DNA of 64,000 bases from Pseudomonas sp. Q1-7 (lineage in GTDB: Bacteria; Pseudomonadota; Gammaproteobacteria; Pseudomonadales; Pseudomonadaceae): positions 4,108,501 to 4,172,500 of the forward strand of contig NZ_CP116304.1 in NCBI RefSeq assembly GCF_028010285.1. Direction: 5' to 3'. Positions 1-8,117 of this stretch are shown piece after piece. Positions within the stretch are counted from its first letter, which is position 1; each line of letters starts with the position of its first letter. The position numbers and the translations under genes are program-made. The notes under the pieces are model-generated. The model was not told the DNA's origin and did no database searches. It saw nothing but the letters and a program-made list of their open reading frames with translations.

Positions 1-549
1 GACTTCTACGAGAAGCTGTTCAACTTCCGCGAAATCCGCTACTTCGACATCAAGGGCGAATACACCGGCCTGACCTCCAAGGCCATGACCGCGCCGGATG
101 GCATGATCCGCATCCCGCTGAACGAGGAGTCGTCCAAGGGCTCGGGCCAGATCGAAGAGTTCCTGATGCAGTTCAACGGCGAAGGCATCCAGCACGTGGC
201 CTTCTTCACCGACGACCTGATCAAGACCTGGGATGAGCTGAAGCAGCTCGGCATGCGCTTCATGACCGCCCCGCCGGAGACTTACTACGAGATGCTCCAG
301 GGCCGCCTGCCGGACCATGGCGAGCCGGAAGACCAGTTGCAGGCGCGCGGCATCCTGCTGGACGGCACCACCGAGGGCGGCAACAAGCGTCTGCTGCTGC
401 AGATCTTCTCGGAAACCCTGATGGGCCCGGTGTTCTTCGAGTTCATCCAGCGCAAGGGCGACGACGGTTTCGGCGAAGGCAACTTCAAGGCGCTGTTCGA
501 ATCCATCGAACGCGACCAAATTCGCCGCGGCGTACTGAGCACCGAATAA
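1..549 (+). CDS. hpd: 4-hydroxyphenylpyruvate dioxygenase, C-terminal part (5' end outside window)
   Basis: Non-heme Fe(II) enzyme of tyrosine catabolism that converts 4-hydroxyphenylpyruvate to homogentisate in the cytosol. The frame is open from base 1 and ends at a TAA, giving about 182 residues, roughly the C-terminal half of a 357-residue bacterial HPPD. Two of the three family iron ligands are visible: His in [10 protein letters not shown] (fragment residue 65) and Glu in FFEFIQRKG (residue 147). The first His lies upstream of the window or in its first bases. A strong terminator follows. Its product is the substrate of HmgA, encoded 20 kb away. Confidence 0.96.
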   Translation, partial: DFYEKLFNFREIRYFDIKGEYTGLTSKAMTAPDGMIRIPLNEESSKGSGQIEEFLMQFNGEGIQHVAFFTDDLIKTWDELKQLGMRFMTAPPETYYEMLQGRLPDHGEPEDQLQARGILLDGTTEGGNKRLLLQIFSETLMGPVFFEFIQRKGDDGFGEGNFKALFESIERDQIRRGVLSTE

Positions 550-565
550 GGGCGCCTTCCCTCGT

Positions 566-594
566 GGAAAACCCGGCTACGGCCGGGTTTTTCT
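566..594 (+). terminator. Rho-independent terminator of hpd
   Basis: Inverted repeat AACCCGGC / GCCGGGTT with a 3-4 base loop, followed directly by a T run, 17 bases after the hpd stop. Confidence 0.85.
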
Positions 595-616
595 TTGCCC
601 GCCTGTTTCGCCCGAA

Positions 617-646
617 CAAAAAAAAGCTGCCATCGCCGGCAGCTTC
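617..646 (-). terminator. Terminator-like hairpin reading leftward, no annotated gene feeding it
   Basis: Arms AAGCTGCC (624-631) and GGCAGCTT (638-645) with a run of A on the left, so on the minus strand this is a GC stem followed by eight T. No minus-strand coding gene lies to its right before 7134. It may end a small antisense RNA begun in the 650-820 interval, or back up the hpd terminator. Confidence 0.5.
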
Positions 647-762
647 AGTTTGCACCCTGGCACGTCCTGTGCCCTTTCTGTTCCTGCACGCAGGATGCCT
701 GTTCGAGATGACCGGCCCGTGACCGGATCGCTGCAGTTCGATGTCGGCGCCCAGGGTCGCGC

Positions 763-795
763 CTTCAGGGGGCCTTAAGACTTCCCACGGATACT
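763..795 (+). promoter_or_regulatory. PmrA/QseB-type tandem box and -10 ahead of the 829-7111 operon
   Basis: CTTCAG (763-768), five bases, CTTAAG (774-779): a direct repeat with 11-base period closely matching the CTTAAG-N5-CTTAAG box of PmrA/QseB-like OmpR-family regulators. A GATACT -10-like hexamer (790-795) follows at a distance that puts the box over the -35 region, 34 bases before the first ATG. The operon encodes a regulator of this class, so positive autoregulation is likely. The site is seen in the sequence; the regulator assignment is inference. Confidence 0.55.
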
Positions 796-828
796 TTCTC
801 CATTCGCCACGCGTCTGGAGAGCCCCCG

Positions 829-1503
829 ATGAACAACGCCGAGTGGAACGCCCTGTTCCCATTCCGATTCGGTCGGAAATCGCAGCAACACTCGCTATCC
901 CTGCTGGAGGAAGGTGACAACGGTCGCGTCCAGGCGGAGGACTTCGTCCACCGCCGCTTCCTCAGCGCCCACGGCGCCGATATCCGCCAATTCATGCCGG
1001 AGCTGTTGAGCATGCGCAATTACCATGGCGCCCTCGGTGCGGTGGCCGGCATTCGCCTGGCCGAGACGGGACCGCTATTCCTCGAACAGTATCTGGACGC
1101 CCCGGCTGAATCCCTGATCTCGACCCTGGCCGTCCGCCCCGTGGCGCGCGAGCGCGTGGTGGAAGTGGGCAACCTGGCCTCGATCAATGCCGGCAATGCG
1201 CGCCTGATCATCGTCGCCGTCACCTGGCTGCTGCACCTGCGTGGCCTGGAATGGGTGGTATTCACCGGTGCGTCGAGCCTGATCAACAGTTTCCGTCGCC
1301 TGGGCCTGGAGCCCCTGCGCCTGGGCGACGCCGACCCCGGCCGCCTGGGAGACGCCCAAGAGCATTGGGGCAGCTACTACGAACAGAAACCCCAGGTGTT
1401 CACCGGCAGCATCCACTACGGTTTCGAGCAACTGAAGCGCAACGGCATCGGCGCGCGGCTGGGGCTCCTCACCAGCGGCAAGGCAGCCCACCATGCAGCC
1501 TGA
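829..1503 (+). CDS. Thermostable hemolysin family protein (GNAT-like fold), 224 aa
   Basis: First gene of a coupled operon. The sequence resembles the T_hemolysin family (Pfam T_hemolysin, Vibrio delta-VPH-like), which despite its name is related in fold to acyl/acetyltransferases. The mid-part, with VVEVGNLASINAGNAR (about 120-135) then a hydrophobic strand and EWVVFTGASSLINSFRRLGLEP, resembles the acyl-CoA-binding core of GNAT and autoinducer-synthase-like enzymes. There is no signal peptide or membrane helix, so secretion as a hemolysin is unlikely. ATG 829 is preceded by a GGAGAG ribosome site. The gene overlaps the next by 11 bases. Likely role: acyl transfer in the pathway of the following enzymes (inference). 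Confidence 0.8.
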   Translation: MNNAEWNALFPFRFGRKSQQHSLSLLEEGDNGRVQAEDFVHRRFLSAHGADIRQFMPELLSMRNYHGALGAVAGIRLAETGPLFLEQYLDAPAESLISTLAVRPVARERVVEVGNLASINAGNARLIIVAVTWLLHLRGLEWVVFTGASSLINSFRRLGLEPLRLGDADPGRLGDAQEHWGSYYEQKPQVFTGSIHYGFEQLKRNGIGARLGLLTSGKAAHHAA

Positions 1504-2962
1504 AGCCTTCCGCACCGTACTTCAGGGGCATGCACGGCGAAGTCCGCAACGCCTGGCCTTGCGCGGCGAATCGCGGCGCTACACCTATGCGCAGTTGCTG
1601 GCCGAGGTGGAACGACGTGAAGCCCTGCTGCGCGCGGAACCCGCCGGTGTACTCGCCCTCGGCCTGGACAACGGCCCCGATGCGCTGCTCTGGGACCTGG
1701 CGGCGCTGCTGTCCGGACGTCCCAGCCTGCTCCTGCCGCCGTTCTTCAGCCCCGCCCAACGCGCGCATTGCCTGGAGCAGTGCCGGGTCACCCTGGCGGT
1801 GGCCGACGCCGGTTTCAGTGACGACCTGGAATGCCTCGGCCTGCAGGCCGATAACACCTTCTGGCGCCGGCCCGGAATCGGCCACGCCGACCTGCCCGCC
1901 GGCACCGCCAAAGTAACCTACACCTCGGGTACCACCGGCCAACCCAAGGGGGTCTGCCTGGATGCGACGACCCTGCTACGGGTTGCCCATGAGCTGGAGC
2001 TGGCCAGCCGCGCCAACGCCCCTCAGCACTACCTGGCGGTCCTGCCGCTGGCCGTGCTGCTGGAAAACCTCGGCGTCCATGCCGCATTGCTGGCCGGTGC
2101 CTGCGTCACCCTGCTGCCGCAACGGCGTCTGGGCATCCAGGGCGCCAGCGGCGTGGACTGGCCCACCTTCCTCGGCGGCCTGGTGCTGAGCGGCGCCGAG
2201 AGCCTGATTCTGGTGCCCCAACTGCTGCTCGGACTGGTCACCGCCATCGAGGGCGGCCGCCTCGGCGCCGGGCAGTTCCGCTTCGTCGCCGTGGGCGGCG
2301 CGCCGGTATCGCCAGCGCTGCTGACCCGCGCATCCCGCGTCGGCTTGCCGGTATTCGAAGGCTACGGCCTCTCCGAATGCGCCTCGGTGGTCTGCCTCAA
2401 CCGTCCCGGTGCCCATCGACCGGGCAGCGTCGGCCGCCCCCTGCCCCACGTGCGGGTGCGCCTGGCGGCGGATGGCGAAGTGGAGGTGGAGGGCTCCACC
2501 CTGCTCGGCTACCTGGGCGAGGCGCCCTTCGATGGCGGCTGGTGGCCCACGGGCGATATCGGCCAGTTCGACGCCGACGGCTACCTGTACCTGAAAGGTC
2601 GCAAGAAGCACCAGTTCATCACCAGCTTCGGCCGCAACCTGAACCCGGACTGGGTGGAAGCCGAACTGACCCAAGGCGGTGTGATCGCCCAGGCCTTCGT
2701 CCACGGCGAAGGACTGCCCGGCAACCTTGCCCTGCTCTGGCCGCTGGACCCGCATTGCCCGCCGCAGACCCTGGCCGATGCCGTGACGCGCGCCAATGCC
2801 GCCCTGCCCGACTACGCGCGGATCAGTGCCTGGCGTCGCCTGCCCATGCCATTCAGCGCCGCCGACGGGTTGCTCACCAGTAACGGCCGCCTGCGCCGCG
2901 ACGCCATCCTCGCGCGCTACAGCGACACCCTGCTCCAACTTCAGAACGAGGTCACACCATGA
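1493..2962 (+). CDS. AMP-dependent acyl/aryl synthetase (ANL superfamily), 489 aa
   Basis: Adenylate-forming enzyme that should activate a carboxylic acid with ATP. Visible core motifs: YTSGTTGQPKG phosphate-binding loop (143-153), YGLSECASVV (291-300) and TGDIG around 350, followed by the GRKKHQFITSFGRNLNPDWVE hinge/lid region. The lid Lys-containing end is diverged and the protein is shorter than FadD (about 560), so substrate and acceptor cannot be read off. It overlaps the hemolysin-family gene by 11 bases and the oxidase gene by 4 (ATGA), so the three are probably made in fixed ratio. Confidence 0.88.
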   Translation: MQPEAFRTVLQGHARRSPQRLALRGESRRYTYAQLLAEVERREALLRAEPAGVLALGLDNGPDALLWDLAALLSGRPSLLLPPFFSPAQRAHCLEQCRVTLAVADAGFSDDLECLGLQADNTFWRRPGIGHADLPAGTAKVTYTSGTTGQPKGVCLDATTLLRVAHELELASRANAPQHYLAVLPLAVLLENLGVHAALLAGACVTLLPQRRLGIQGASGVDWPTFLGGLVLSGAESLILVPQLLLGLVTAIEGGRLGAGQFRFVAVGGAPVSPALLTRASRVGLPVFEGYGLSECASVVCLNRPGAHRPGSVGRPLPHVRVRLAADGEVEVEGSTLLGYLGEAPFDGGWWPTGDIGQFDADGYLYLKGRKKHQFITSFGRNLNPDWVEAELTQGGVIAQAFVHGEGLPGNLALLWPLDPHCPPQTLADAVTRANAALPDYARISAWRRLPMPFSAADGLLTSNGRLRRDAILARYSDTLLQLQNEVTP

Positions 2963-3633
2963 GTTTCTTCGACCGCTTGCAAGCTGCCACCGCCCGCGAG
3001 CGGGACGCCCTGTTCGACGTCCCGGTGATCCGCGAAGCCCTGGCCGGCCAGGTCAGCCTGGAGGGCTACCGCGCCTTCCTCGGCCAGGCCTACCACCATG
3101 TGCGCCACACCGTACCGCTGATGATGGCCTGTGGCGCGCGCCTGCCCGCGCGCCTGGAGTGGCTGCGCGGCGCCGTCTGCGAGTACATCGAGGAGGAGTA
3201 CGGTCACGAGCGCTGGATACTCGACGATATCGCCGCCTGCGGTGGCGACGCCGTGGCCGCCAGCAGCAGCCGGCCGTCGCTGCCCATCGAGCTGATGGTC
3301 GCCTACCTCTACGACCTGATCGCCCGCGGCAACCCGGTGGGTCTGTTCGGCATGGTCAACGTGCTGGAAGGCACCAGTATCGCCCTCGCCACTCGCGCCG
3401 CCGGGGCCATCCGCGAAAGCCTGGGCCTGCCGGTGGAAGCGTTCAGCTACCTGGCTTCCCACGGTGCCCTGGACCAGGACCACATGGCCACCTACCGACG
3501 CCTGATGGACCGCCTCGACGACGAGGACGACCAGCAGGCGGTCATCCACGCGGCGCGGGTGGTCTACCTGCTCTACGCGGAAATGTTCCGCGGCCTGCCC
3601 CGTGCCCACGAGGTGAGCCATGCGACTCGCTGA
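2959..3633 (+). CDS. Heme-oxygenase-like dimetal oxidase (TenA/iron-containing redox enzyme family), 224 aa
   Basis: All-helical protein with the sparse metal-ligand pattern of heme-oxygenase-like diiron/dimetal oxidases: E75, E80xxH83, E137, and H168...D172xxH175. Relatives (UndA, BesC, SznF, CADD) perform O2-dependent decarboxylation, C-C cleavage or N-oxygenation on small molecules. This protein is clearly not UndA itself by sequence. It sits between an adenylating ligase and an SDR, so its substrate is probably an acid or acyl-derived intermediate. ATG overlaps the upstream stop by 4 bases; the downstream gene starts 14 bases before its end. Confidence 0.82.
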   Translation: MSFFDRLQAATARERDALFDVPVIREALAGQVSLEGYRAFLGQAYHHVRHTVPLMMACGARLPARLEWLRGAVCEYIEEEYGHERWILDDIAACGGDAVAASSSRPSLPIELMVAYLYDLIARGNPVGLFGMVNVLEGTSIALATRAAGAIRESLGLPVEAFSYLASHGALDQDHMATYRRLMDRLDDEDDQQAVIHAARVVYLLYAEMFRGLPRAHEVSHATR

Positions 3634-4429
3634 CTGCCGCGTCCTGCTCACCGGTGCCAGTGGCGGCATCGGCCTGGCCCTGACCGAACAGCTCTGCGCG
3701 CGGGGTGCACGGGTGCTGGCCGTGAGCCGACACCCAGAAGCCCTGTCCGCCATGCGCCAGCGTTATCCCCAGCAACTCGCCTGGGTCGGCGCCGACCTGC
3801 GCCGTCCCGAAGGACGCACTCAGGTGCTGGAAGCGGCGCGCGGCATCGGCGACCTCAATGTCCTGGTGAACGCCGCCGGGGTGAACCGCTTCGCGCTGCT
3901 GGATCAGGTAGACGAAGGCGAGGCGGAGGACATGCTCGCGCTCAACGTCAGCGCCACGCTGCTGCTGACCCGCGCCCTGCTGCCCCTGCTGCGCCAGCGA
4001 AGCCACGCCCTGGTGGTCAACGTCGGCTCCATCTACGGCTCCATCGGCTATCCCGGCTACGCCATCTACTGCGCCAGCAAGTTCGCCCTGCGTGGTTTCT
4101 CCGAAGCCTTGCGCCGGGAGCTCGCGGATACCCCGGTGAACGTCCTCTACGTCGCGCCCCGCGCCACCCGCACCGCCATGAACAGCCAGGCCGCCATGGC
4201 CCTCAACGCCGAACTCAACGTGGGCGTGGACGAACCGGAGCAGGTGGCCGGCGCGGTGATCGGCGCCATCGAAAAAGACCTGAGCGAGCTCTACCTCGGT
4301 TGGCCGGAAAAATTCTTCGTTCGCCTCAACAGTATGTTGCCGGGCCTGGTGGACCGCGCCCTGCACAAGCAATTGCCGATCATCCGCCGCTTCAGCGCCA
4401 CCCACCCGGGAAAGGACCATTCCAGATGA
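3620..4429 (+). CDS. Short-chain dehydrogenase/reductase, 269 aa
   Basis: Classical SDR: TGASGGIG nucleotide-binding motif (11-18), NAAG (84-87), catalytic S137 and Y150xxxK154. An NAD(P)-dependent oxidoreductase acting on a carbonyl or hydroxyl group. The C-terminal segment after about 230 (KFFVRLNSMLPGLVDRALH) is hydrophobic/amphipathic, as in SDRs that act on lipids and contact the membrane. It overlaps both neighbours (14 bases upstream, 4 downstream), placing it in the same pathway as the ligase and the oxidase. Confidence 0.9.
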   Translation: MRLADCRVLLTGASGGIGLALTEQLCARGARVLAVSRHPEALSAMRQRYPQQLAWVGADLRRPEGRTQVLEAARGIGDLNVLVNAAGVNRFALLDQVDEGEAEDMLALNVSATLLLTRALLPLLRQRSHALVVNVGSIYGSIGYPGYAIYCASKFALRGFSEALRRELADTPVNVLYVAPRATRTAMNSQAAMALNAELNVGVDEPEQVAGAVIGAIEKDLSELYLGWPEKFFVRLNSMLPGLVDRALHKQLPIIRRFSATHPGKDHSR

Positions 4430-5067
4430 AGACACTCATCCGCACCCTCGCCCTGTTCCTGAGCCTCAGCCTCCCGACCTGGGCACTGGATGCCGCCGAC
4501 AGTCAGCGGCTGGCCGCGATCCAGCAGCGCTGGGCCGAGATCCAGTACCAGGTGCCTGAAAAACAGCGCCCCGCCGAGTTCGAAAAACTGGCCGCGCAGA
4601 GCAGCGCCTTCACCCGCAGCACCCCGGAGGCCGCCGAAGCCTGGATCTGGCACGGCATCGTCACCAGCAGTTGGGCCGGCGCCGTAGGCGGCCTGGGTGC
4701 CCTGGGCAAGGTCAAGGAAGCCCGCGCGGCGCTGGAAAGGGCCCTCCAGCTTGACCCGCGCGCCCTGCAGGGCTCGGCCTATACCAGCCTTGGCGCGCTG
4801 TACGACCGGGTTCCTGGCTGGCCGGTGAGTTTCGGTGACGAGGAAAAGGCCGAACAGTTGCTGCGCCAGGCCCTGGCGATCAACCCGGACGGCATCGACA
4901 GCCTGTACTTCTGGGGCGACCACCTCTTGCGCCAGGGCCATACGGCGCAGGCCCGCGACGCCCTGCTCAAGGCCCGGCTGGCGGCGCCACGCCCCGGTCG
5001 CGAACTGGCCGACCAGGGCCGGCGACGGGAGATCGATGCTTTACTCCAGGAAATCCACAACGACTAG
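4426..5067 (+). CDS. Exported TPR-repeat protein, 213 aa
   Basis: ATG 4426 overlaps the SDR stop (ATGA). The frame stays open upstream, but this start gives a clean signal peptide (MKTLIRTLALFLSLSLPTWA, cleavage near 20). The mature part is helical, with tetratricopeptide-like segments such as KEARAALERALQLDPRALQGSAY and EKAEQLLRQALAINPDGIDSLY. Probably a periplasmic scaffold, perhaps presenting a signal to the sensor kinase encoded two genes downstream; that role is inference. Confidence 0.8.
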   Translation: MKTLIRTLALFLSLSLPTWALDAADSQRLAAIQQRWAEIQYQVPEKQRPAEFEKLAAQSSAFTRSTPEAAEAWIWHGIVTSSWAGAVGGLGALGKVKEARAALERALQLDPRALQGSAYTSLGALYDRVPGWPVSFGDEEKAEQLLRQALAINPDGIDSLYFWGDHLLRQGHTAQARDALLKARLAAPRPGRELADQGRRREIDALLQEIHND

Positions 5068-5075
5068 GGCAGCCC

Positions 5076-5738
5076 ATGCGACTCCTTCTCGTCGAAGACG
5101 ACAACGCCCTTGGCGCCGGCGTGCGGGCCGGTCTGCGCCAGGAGGGCTACACCATCGACTGGCTGACCGACGGCGCCAGCGCCCTGCACGCGCTGCAAAG
5201 CGAAGACTTCGACCTGGTGATCCTCGACCTCGGCCTGCCGCGCCTGGACGGCGTGCAGGTGCTTCGGCAATTACGCGCCGGCGGCGCCACCCTGCCGGTG
5301 CTGGTGCTCACCGCCCGCGATGCCCTCGAGGATCGCGTCATGGGGCTGGACGCGGGTGCCGACGATTACCTGATCAAGCCCTTCGACCTCAACGAACTCA
5401 AGGCGCGTCTGCGCGCCCTGCTGAGACGCAGCGCCGGCCGCCCGCAGGTGCTGATCGAACATGCCGGCGTAGTGCTCGACCCGGCGAGCCAACAGGTCAG
5501 CTACCAGGGCCAGCCGGTGTCGCTGACACCCAAGGAATACCAGTTGCTCCACGAATTGCTCTCGCAACCGGGCAAGGTGCTCACCCGCGAACGCCTGGTG
5601 CGGACCCTCTACGGCTGGGATGAGGAAGCCGAAAGCAACACCCTGGAAGTGCATATCCACCACCTGCGCAAGAAGCTCTCCGGCGAGCTCATCCGCACGG
5701 TACGGGGAATCGGCTACCTGATGGATGCGCGCCCGTGA
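5076..5738 (+). CDS. OmpR/PhoB-family response regulator (QseB/PmrA-like), 220 aa
   Basis: Receiver domain (1-115) with acidic pair E7-D8-D9, phosphoacceptor D51 in LVILDLGLP, and the conserved Lys in DYLIKPFD; then a winged-helix DNA-binding domain (about 125-218) with LTPKEYQLLHELLSQPGKVLTRE. Starts 8 bases after the TPR gene and overlaps its kinase by 4 bases (GTGA). The CTTCAG-N5-CTTAAG box ahead of 829 is the type bound by this subfamily, so it probably controls its own operon. Confidence 0.93.
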   Translation: MRLLLVEDDNALGAGVRAGLRQEGYTIDWLTDGASALHALQSEDFDLVILDLGLPRLDGVQVLRQLRAGGATLPVLVLTARDALEDRVMGLDAGADDYLIKPFDLNELKARLRALLRRSAGRPQVLIEHAGVVLDPASQQVSYQGQPVSLTPKEYQLLHELLSQPGKVLTRERLVRTLYGWDEEAESNTLEVHIHHLRKKLSGELIRTVRGIGYLMDARP

Positions 5739-7111
5739 CGTCATTGCGCCGTCGCACGCTCTGGCTGGTGATGGTCCTGCTGCTGCTCGGCACCCTGTTC
5801 ATTGCCTACCTCAACTACCGCGACAGCAGCCACGAAGTGGAGGAAATCTACGACGCCCAGCTGGCGCAGAACGCCCGCCTGCTGCTGGGCGTGATGCACA
5901 TGCCGCACGCCAGCGACGAGCGGGAGGCCCTGTACCGGGCGTTCAACCAGGCCCTGGGCAGCGCCGAACCCCACAAGGTGGGCCATCCCTACGAGAGCAA
6001 ACTGGCCTTCCAGGTCTGGGACCGCGACGGTCGCAGCCTGGTGCGTTCGGCCAGCGCCCCCGGCTTCGACGACGCGCCGACGCAAAGCGGTTTCCACAAT
6101 GCCACCCTGGCCGGCAAGCACTGGCGCGGCTTCGTGCTTCCGGACAACGAACAGGGCCTGCTGATCTGGGTGGGCGAACGCGACGACGTGCGCCAGGACC
6201 TGATACGGCGCATCGTCCGCCATACGCTGTGGCCCAGTCTGATCGGCATCCCGATTCTCGCTGCCCTGGTCTGGCTGGCCATTGGTTGGGGCCTGCGCCC
6301 ATTGCAGAACATGGCGCGGGTGATTCGCAGCCGCCATGCCGACTCCCTGGCCCCCTTGCAGATCGTGCCGCTGCCCCGGGAGCTGGAGCCCATGCAGGCG
6401 GCCATCAACCGTCTGCTGGCGCAGATCGAACAGATGCTCCAGCGCGAGCGGCGCTTCATCGGCGACGCCGCCCACGAAATGCGCACCCCGCTGGCAGTAC
6501 TGCGCCTGCACGCCCAGAACGCCCTGGAGGCCATCGGCGAGGAACAACGGGCCGAAGCCTTGCGCTTCCTCACCCAGGGCGTCGACCGCCTGACCCGGGT
6601 GGTGCAGCAACTGCTCACCATGGCACGGGTCGAGCCACAGCTGGCGCGCCAGGACTGGCAACCCCTGGACCTGGAACCCCTGGTCCGCGAGCACCTCGCC
6701 GAACTGACGCCGCTGCTGCTGGACAAGGGGCTGGAATTGGCCCTGGAAGTGGCCGACGGCGACTTCCGCACCCACAGCGATGCCGCTGCCATCGGCATCG
6801 CCTTGCAGAACCTGGTGGCCAACGCCACCCAGTTCTCCCCTCCCGGCGGCGAGGTCAAGGTCAGTCTCCTGGCGGACGGTGCGGAAACCCTGCTGCTGCG
6901 GGTGGAAGACCAGGGGACGGGGATCGACGAAAACCAGCGCTCGCGTCTGTTCGAGCGCTTCTACAGCCAGGACAACCCCCAGGGCGCCGGTCTCGGCCTG
7001 GCCATCGTGCAGATGATCGCCACGCGCCTGGGAGGCAGTATCAGCCTCAGCAACCGAGAGGCCGGCGGGCTGCGCGCCGAATTGAAACTGCCGCGCCTGC
7101 CGCCGGTGTGA
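5735..7111 (+). CDS. Membrane sensor histidine kinase (QseC/PmrB-like), 458 aa
   Basis: GTG start overlapping the regulator stop. Membrane helix about 9-27, periplasmic segment about 28-165 resembling the two-component sensor kinase N-terminal domain, second membrane helix about 166-188, then dimerisation domain with phosphoacceptor H247 (GDAAHEMRTPL), N box NLVANATQF near 362 and GAGLGLAIV near 420. It should phosphorylate the OmpR-type regulator in response to an envelope signal. Ends 22 bases from a convergent cupin gene with no clear terminator. Confidence 0.92.
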   Translation: MTSLRRRTLWLVMVLLLLGTLFIAYLNYRDSSHEVEEIYDAQLAQNARLLLGVMHMPHASDEREALYRAFNQALGSAEPHKVGHPYESKLAFQVWDRDGRSLVRSASAPGFDDAPTQSGFHNATLAGKHWRGFVLPDNEQGLLIWVGERDDVRQDLIRRIVRHTLWPSLIGIPILAALVWLAIGWGLRPLQNMARVIRSRHADSLAPLQIVPLPRELEPMQAAINRLLAQIEQMLQRERRFIGDAAHEMRTPLAVLRLHAQNALEAIGEEQRAEALRFLTQGVDRLTRVVQQLLTMARVEPQLARQDWQPLDLEPLVREHLAELTPLLLDKGLELALEVADGDFRTHSDAAAIGIALQNLVANATQFSPPGGEVKVSLLADGAETLLLRVEDQGTGIDENQRSRLFERFYSQDNPQGAGLGLAIVQMIATRLGGSISLSNREAGGLRAELKLPRLPPV

Positions 7112-7133
7112 AGCGCCAGCGGGGCGGCGCGCA

Positions 7134-7556
7134 CTAGGGTTTCAGCTTGACGGGCTGGACAACCGCCTCTTTGCCGTCGGACAGCAGCCAGGCCACCAAG
7201 GAAGCCGGTTCCGAAGCGCTGGCATTGCGGGTGATGCGGTGCAACTGCCGGGGGCTTTCGTACCAGGCGTCGCCGGCCTTGAAGCGCTGCGGAGGCTGGC
7301 CGTCGAGGGCGGATTCCACTTCGCCGCTCAGCACCGCCACGAAGACGTGGCCAGGGTGGCGATGGGGCGTCGAGGTGGCGCCAGGGGCGAAGTCCACGCG
7401 AACCGCGGTGGCCGTCCGGTATATCTGGGGCGGCAGTGTGGTCTGCGCCACCGGCGTGACGACTTCGTCTCCGGCACCGCCGCTGCCGTGGGCCAGGGCA
7501 GCGGTACTGAGCAACCCCATGAAGGCAATTCCGATGGTCTTGGCGAGCAGGTTCAT
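7134..7556 (-). CDS. Exported cupin-domain protein, about 140 aa
   Basis: ATG 7556 has GGAG about 10 bases upstream and is preferred to an in-frame GTG at 7565. Signal peptide MNLLAKTIGIAFMGLLSTAALA, then a single cupin barrel with HRHPGHVFVAVLSGEVE (metal-binding His pair) and a later His in SPRQLHRITRN. Probably a periplasmic metal-dependent cupin of unknown substrate. It lies 5 bases downstream of the AhpD-like gene and is probably co-transcribed with it. Confidence 0.8.
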   Translation of the reverse strand: MNLLAKTIGIAFMGLLSTAALAHGSGGAGDEVVTPVAQTTLPPQIYRTATAVRVDFAPGATSTPHRHPGHVFVAVLSGEVESALDGQPPQRFKAGDAWYESPRQLHRITRNASASEPASLVAWLLSDGKEAVVQPVKLKP

Positions 7557-7561
7557 GGTGC

Positions 7562-8002
7562 TCACTCCGGCTGCATCGCAAAGCCGACGCCGAAGCGGTT
7601 CCAGGCGTTGATCGCGGCAATGACGAAGGTCAGTTCGGCCAGTTCCTGCTCGGTGAACACGGCGGCCACCTGCTCGTAGATCTCATCCGGCGCATGGCGG
7701 GCGGCGACCAGGGTCAGCGTCTCGGTCCACAGCAGCGCGGCGCGTTCGCGTTCGTCGAAGAACGGCGTTTCCTTCCAGGTGCTCACGGCCATCAGGCGGC
7801 GGAGGCTCTCGCCTTCCTTGGCCGCATCGGTGGTGTGCATGTCGACGCAGTAGGCGCAGCCGTTGATCTGCGAAGCGCGAATCCGCACCAGCTCACGCAG
7901 GGAGCGCGGCAGCACCGATTCGGCGGCGGCCTTCTCGAGGCCGAGCATGGCCTTCATGGCTTGCGGGGCGGCCTGGTAGTAATTGAGGCGTTTGGAACTC
8001 AT
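7562..8002 (-). CDS. Carboxymuconolactone decarboxylase / AhpD-like peroxidase family protein, 146 aa
   Basis: All-helical CMD-family protein with the redox motif C49AYC52xxxH56 typical of AhpD-like alkylhydroperoxidase-type members (PF02627). Likely a cytosolic thiol peroxidase or reductant. Strong ribosome site GGAGGAGTC before ATG 8002. First gene of a two-gene unit with the cupin gene, divergent from a LysR-type regulator that probably controls it. Confidence 0.88.
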   Translation of the reverse strand: MSSKRLNYYQAAPQAMKAMLGLEKAAAESVLPRSLRELVRIRASQINGCAYCVDMHTTDAAKEGESLRRLMAVSTWKETPFFDERERAALLWTETLTLVAARHAPDEIYEQVAAVFTEQELAELTFVIAAINAWNRFGVGFAMQPE

Positions 8003-8117
8003 CGATGACTCCTCCAGTGCGGCCGAAGGATTTCGGCTCTGGAGCGCACTTTATTGATCGCCAATCGACGGATAAACTTGGAAAATTCGTTTTCATTGTG
8101 CGTAAAGCCGGACAATC

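Noticed and set aside
2959-3633. Naming the dimetal oxidase UndA (1-undecene synthase)
   Set aside because: Shares fold-level ligands only; length and sequence around the ligands differ from UndA.
7557-7565. GTG start at 7565 for the cupin protein
   Set aside because: ATG 7556 has a better-spaced GGAG and begins a standard signal peptide.
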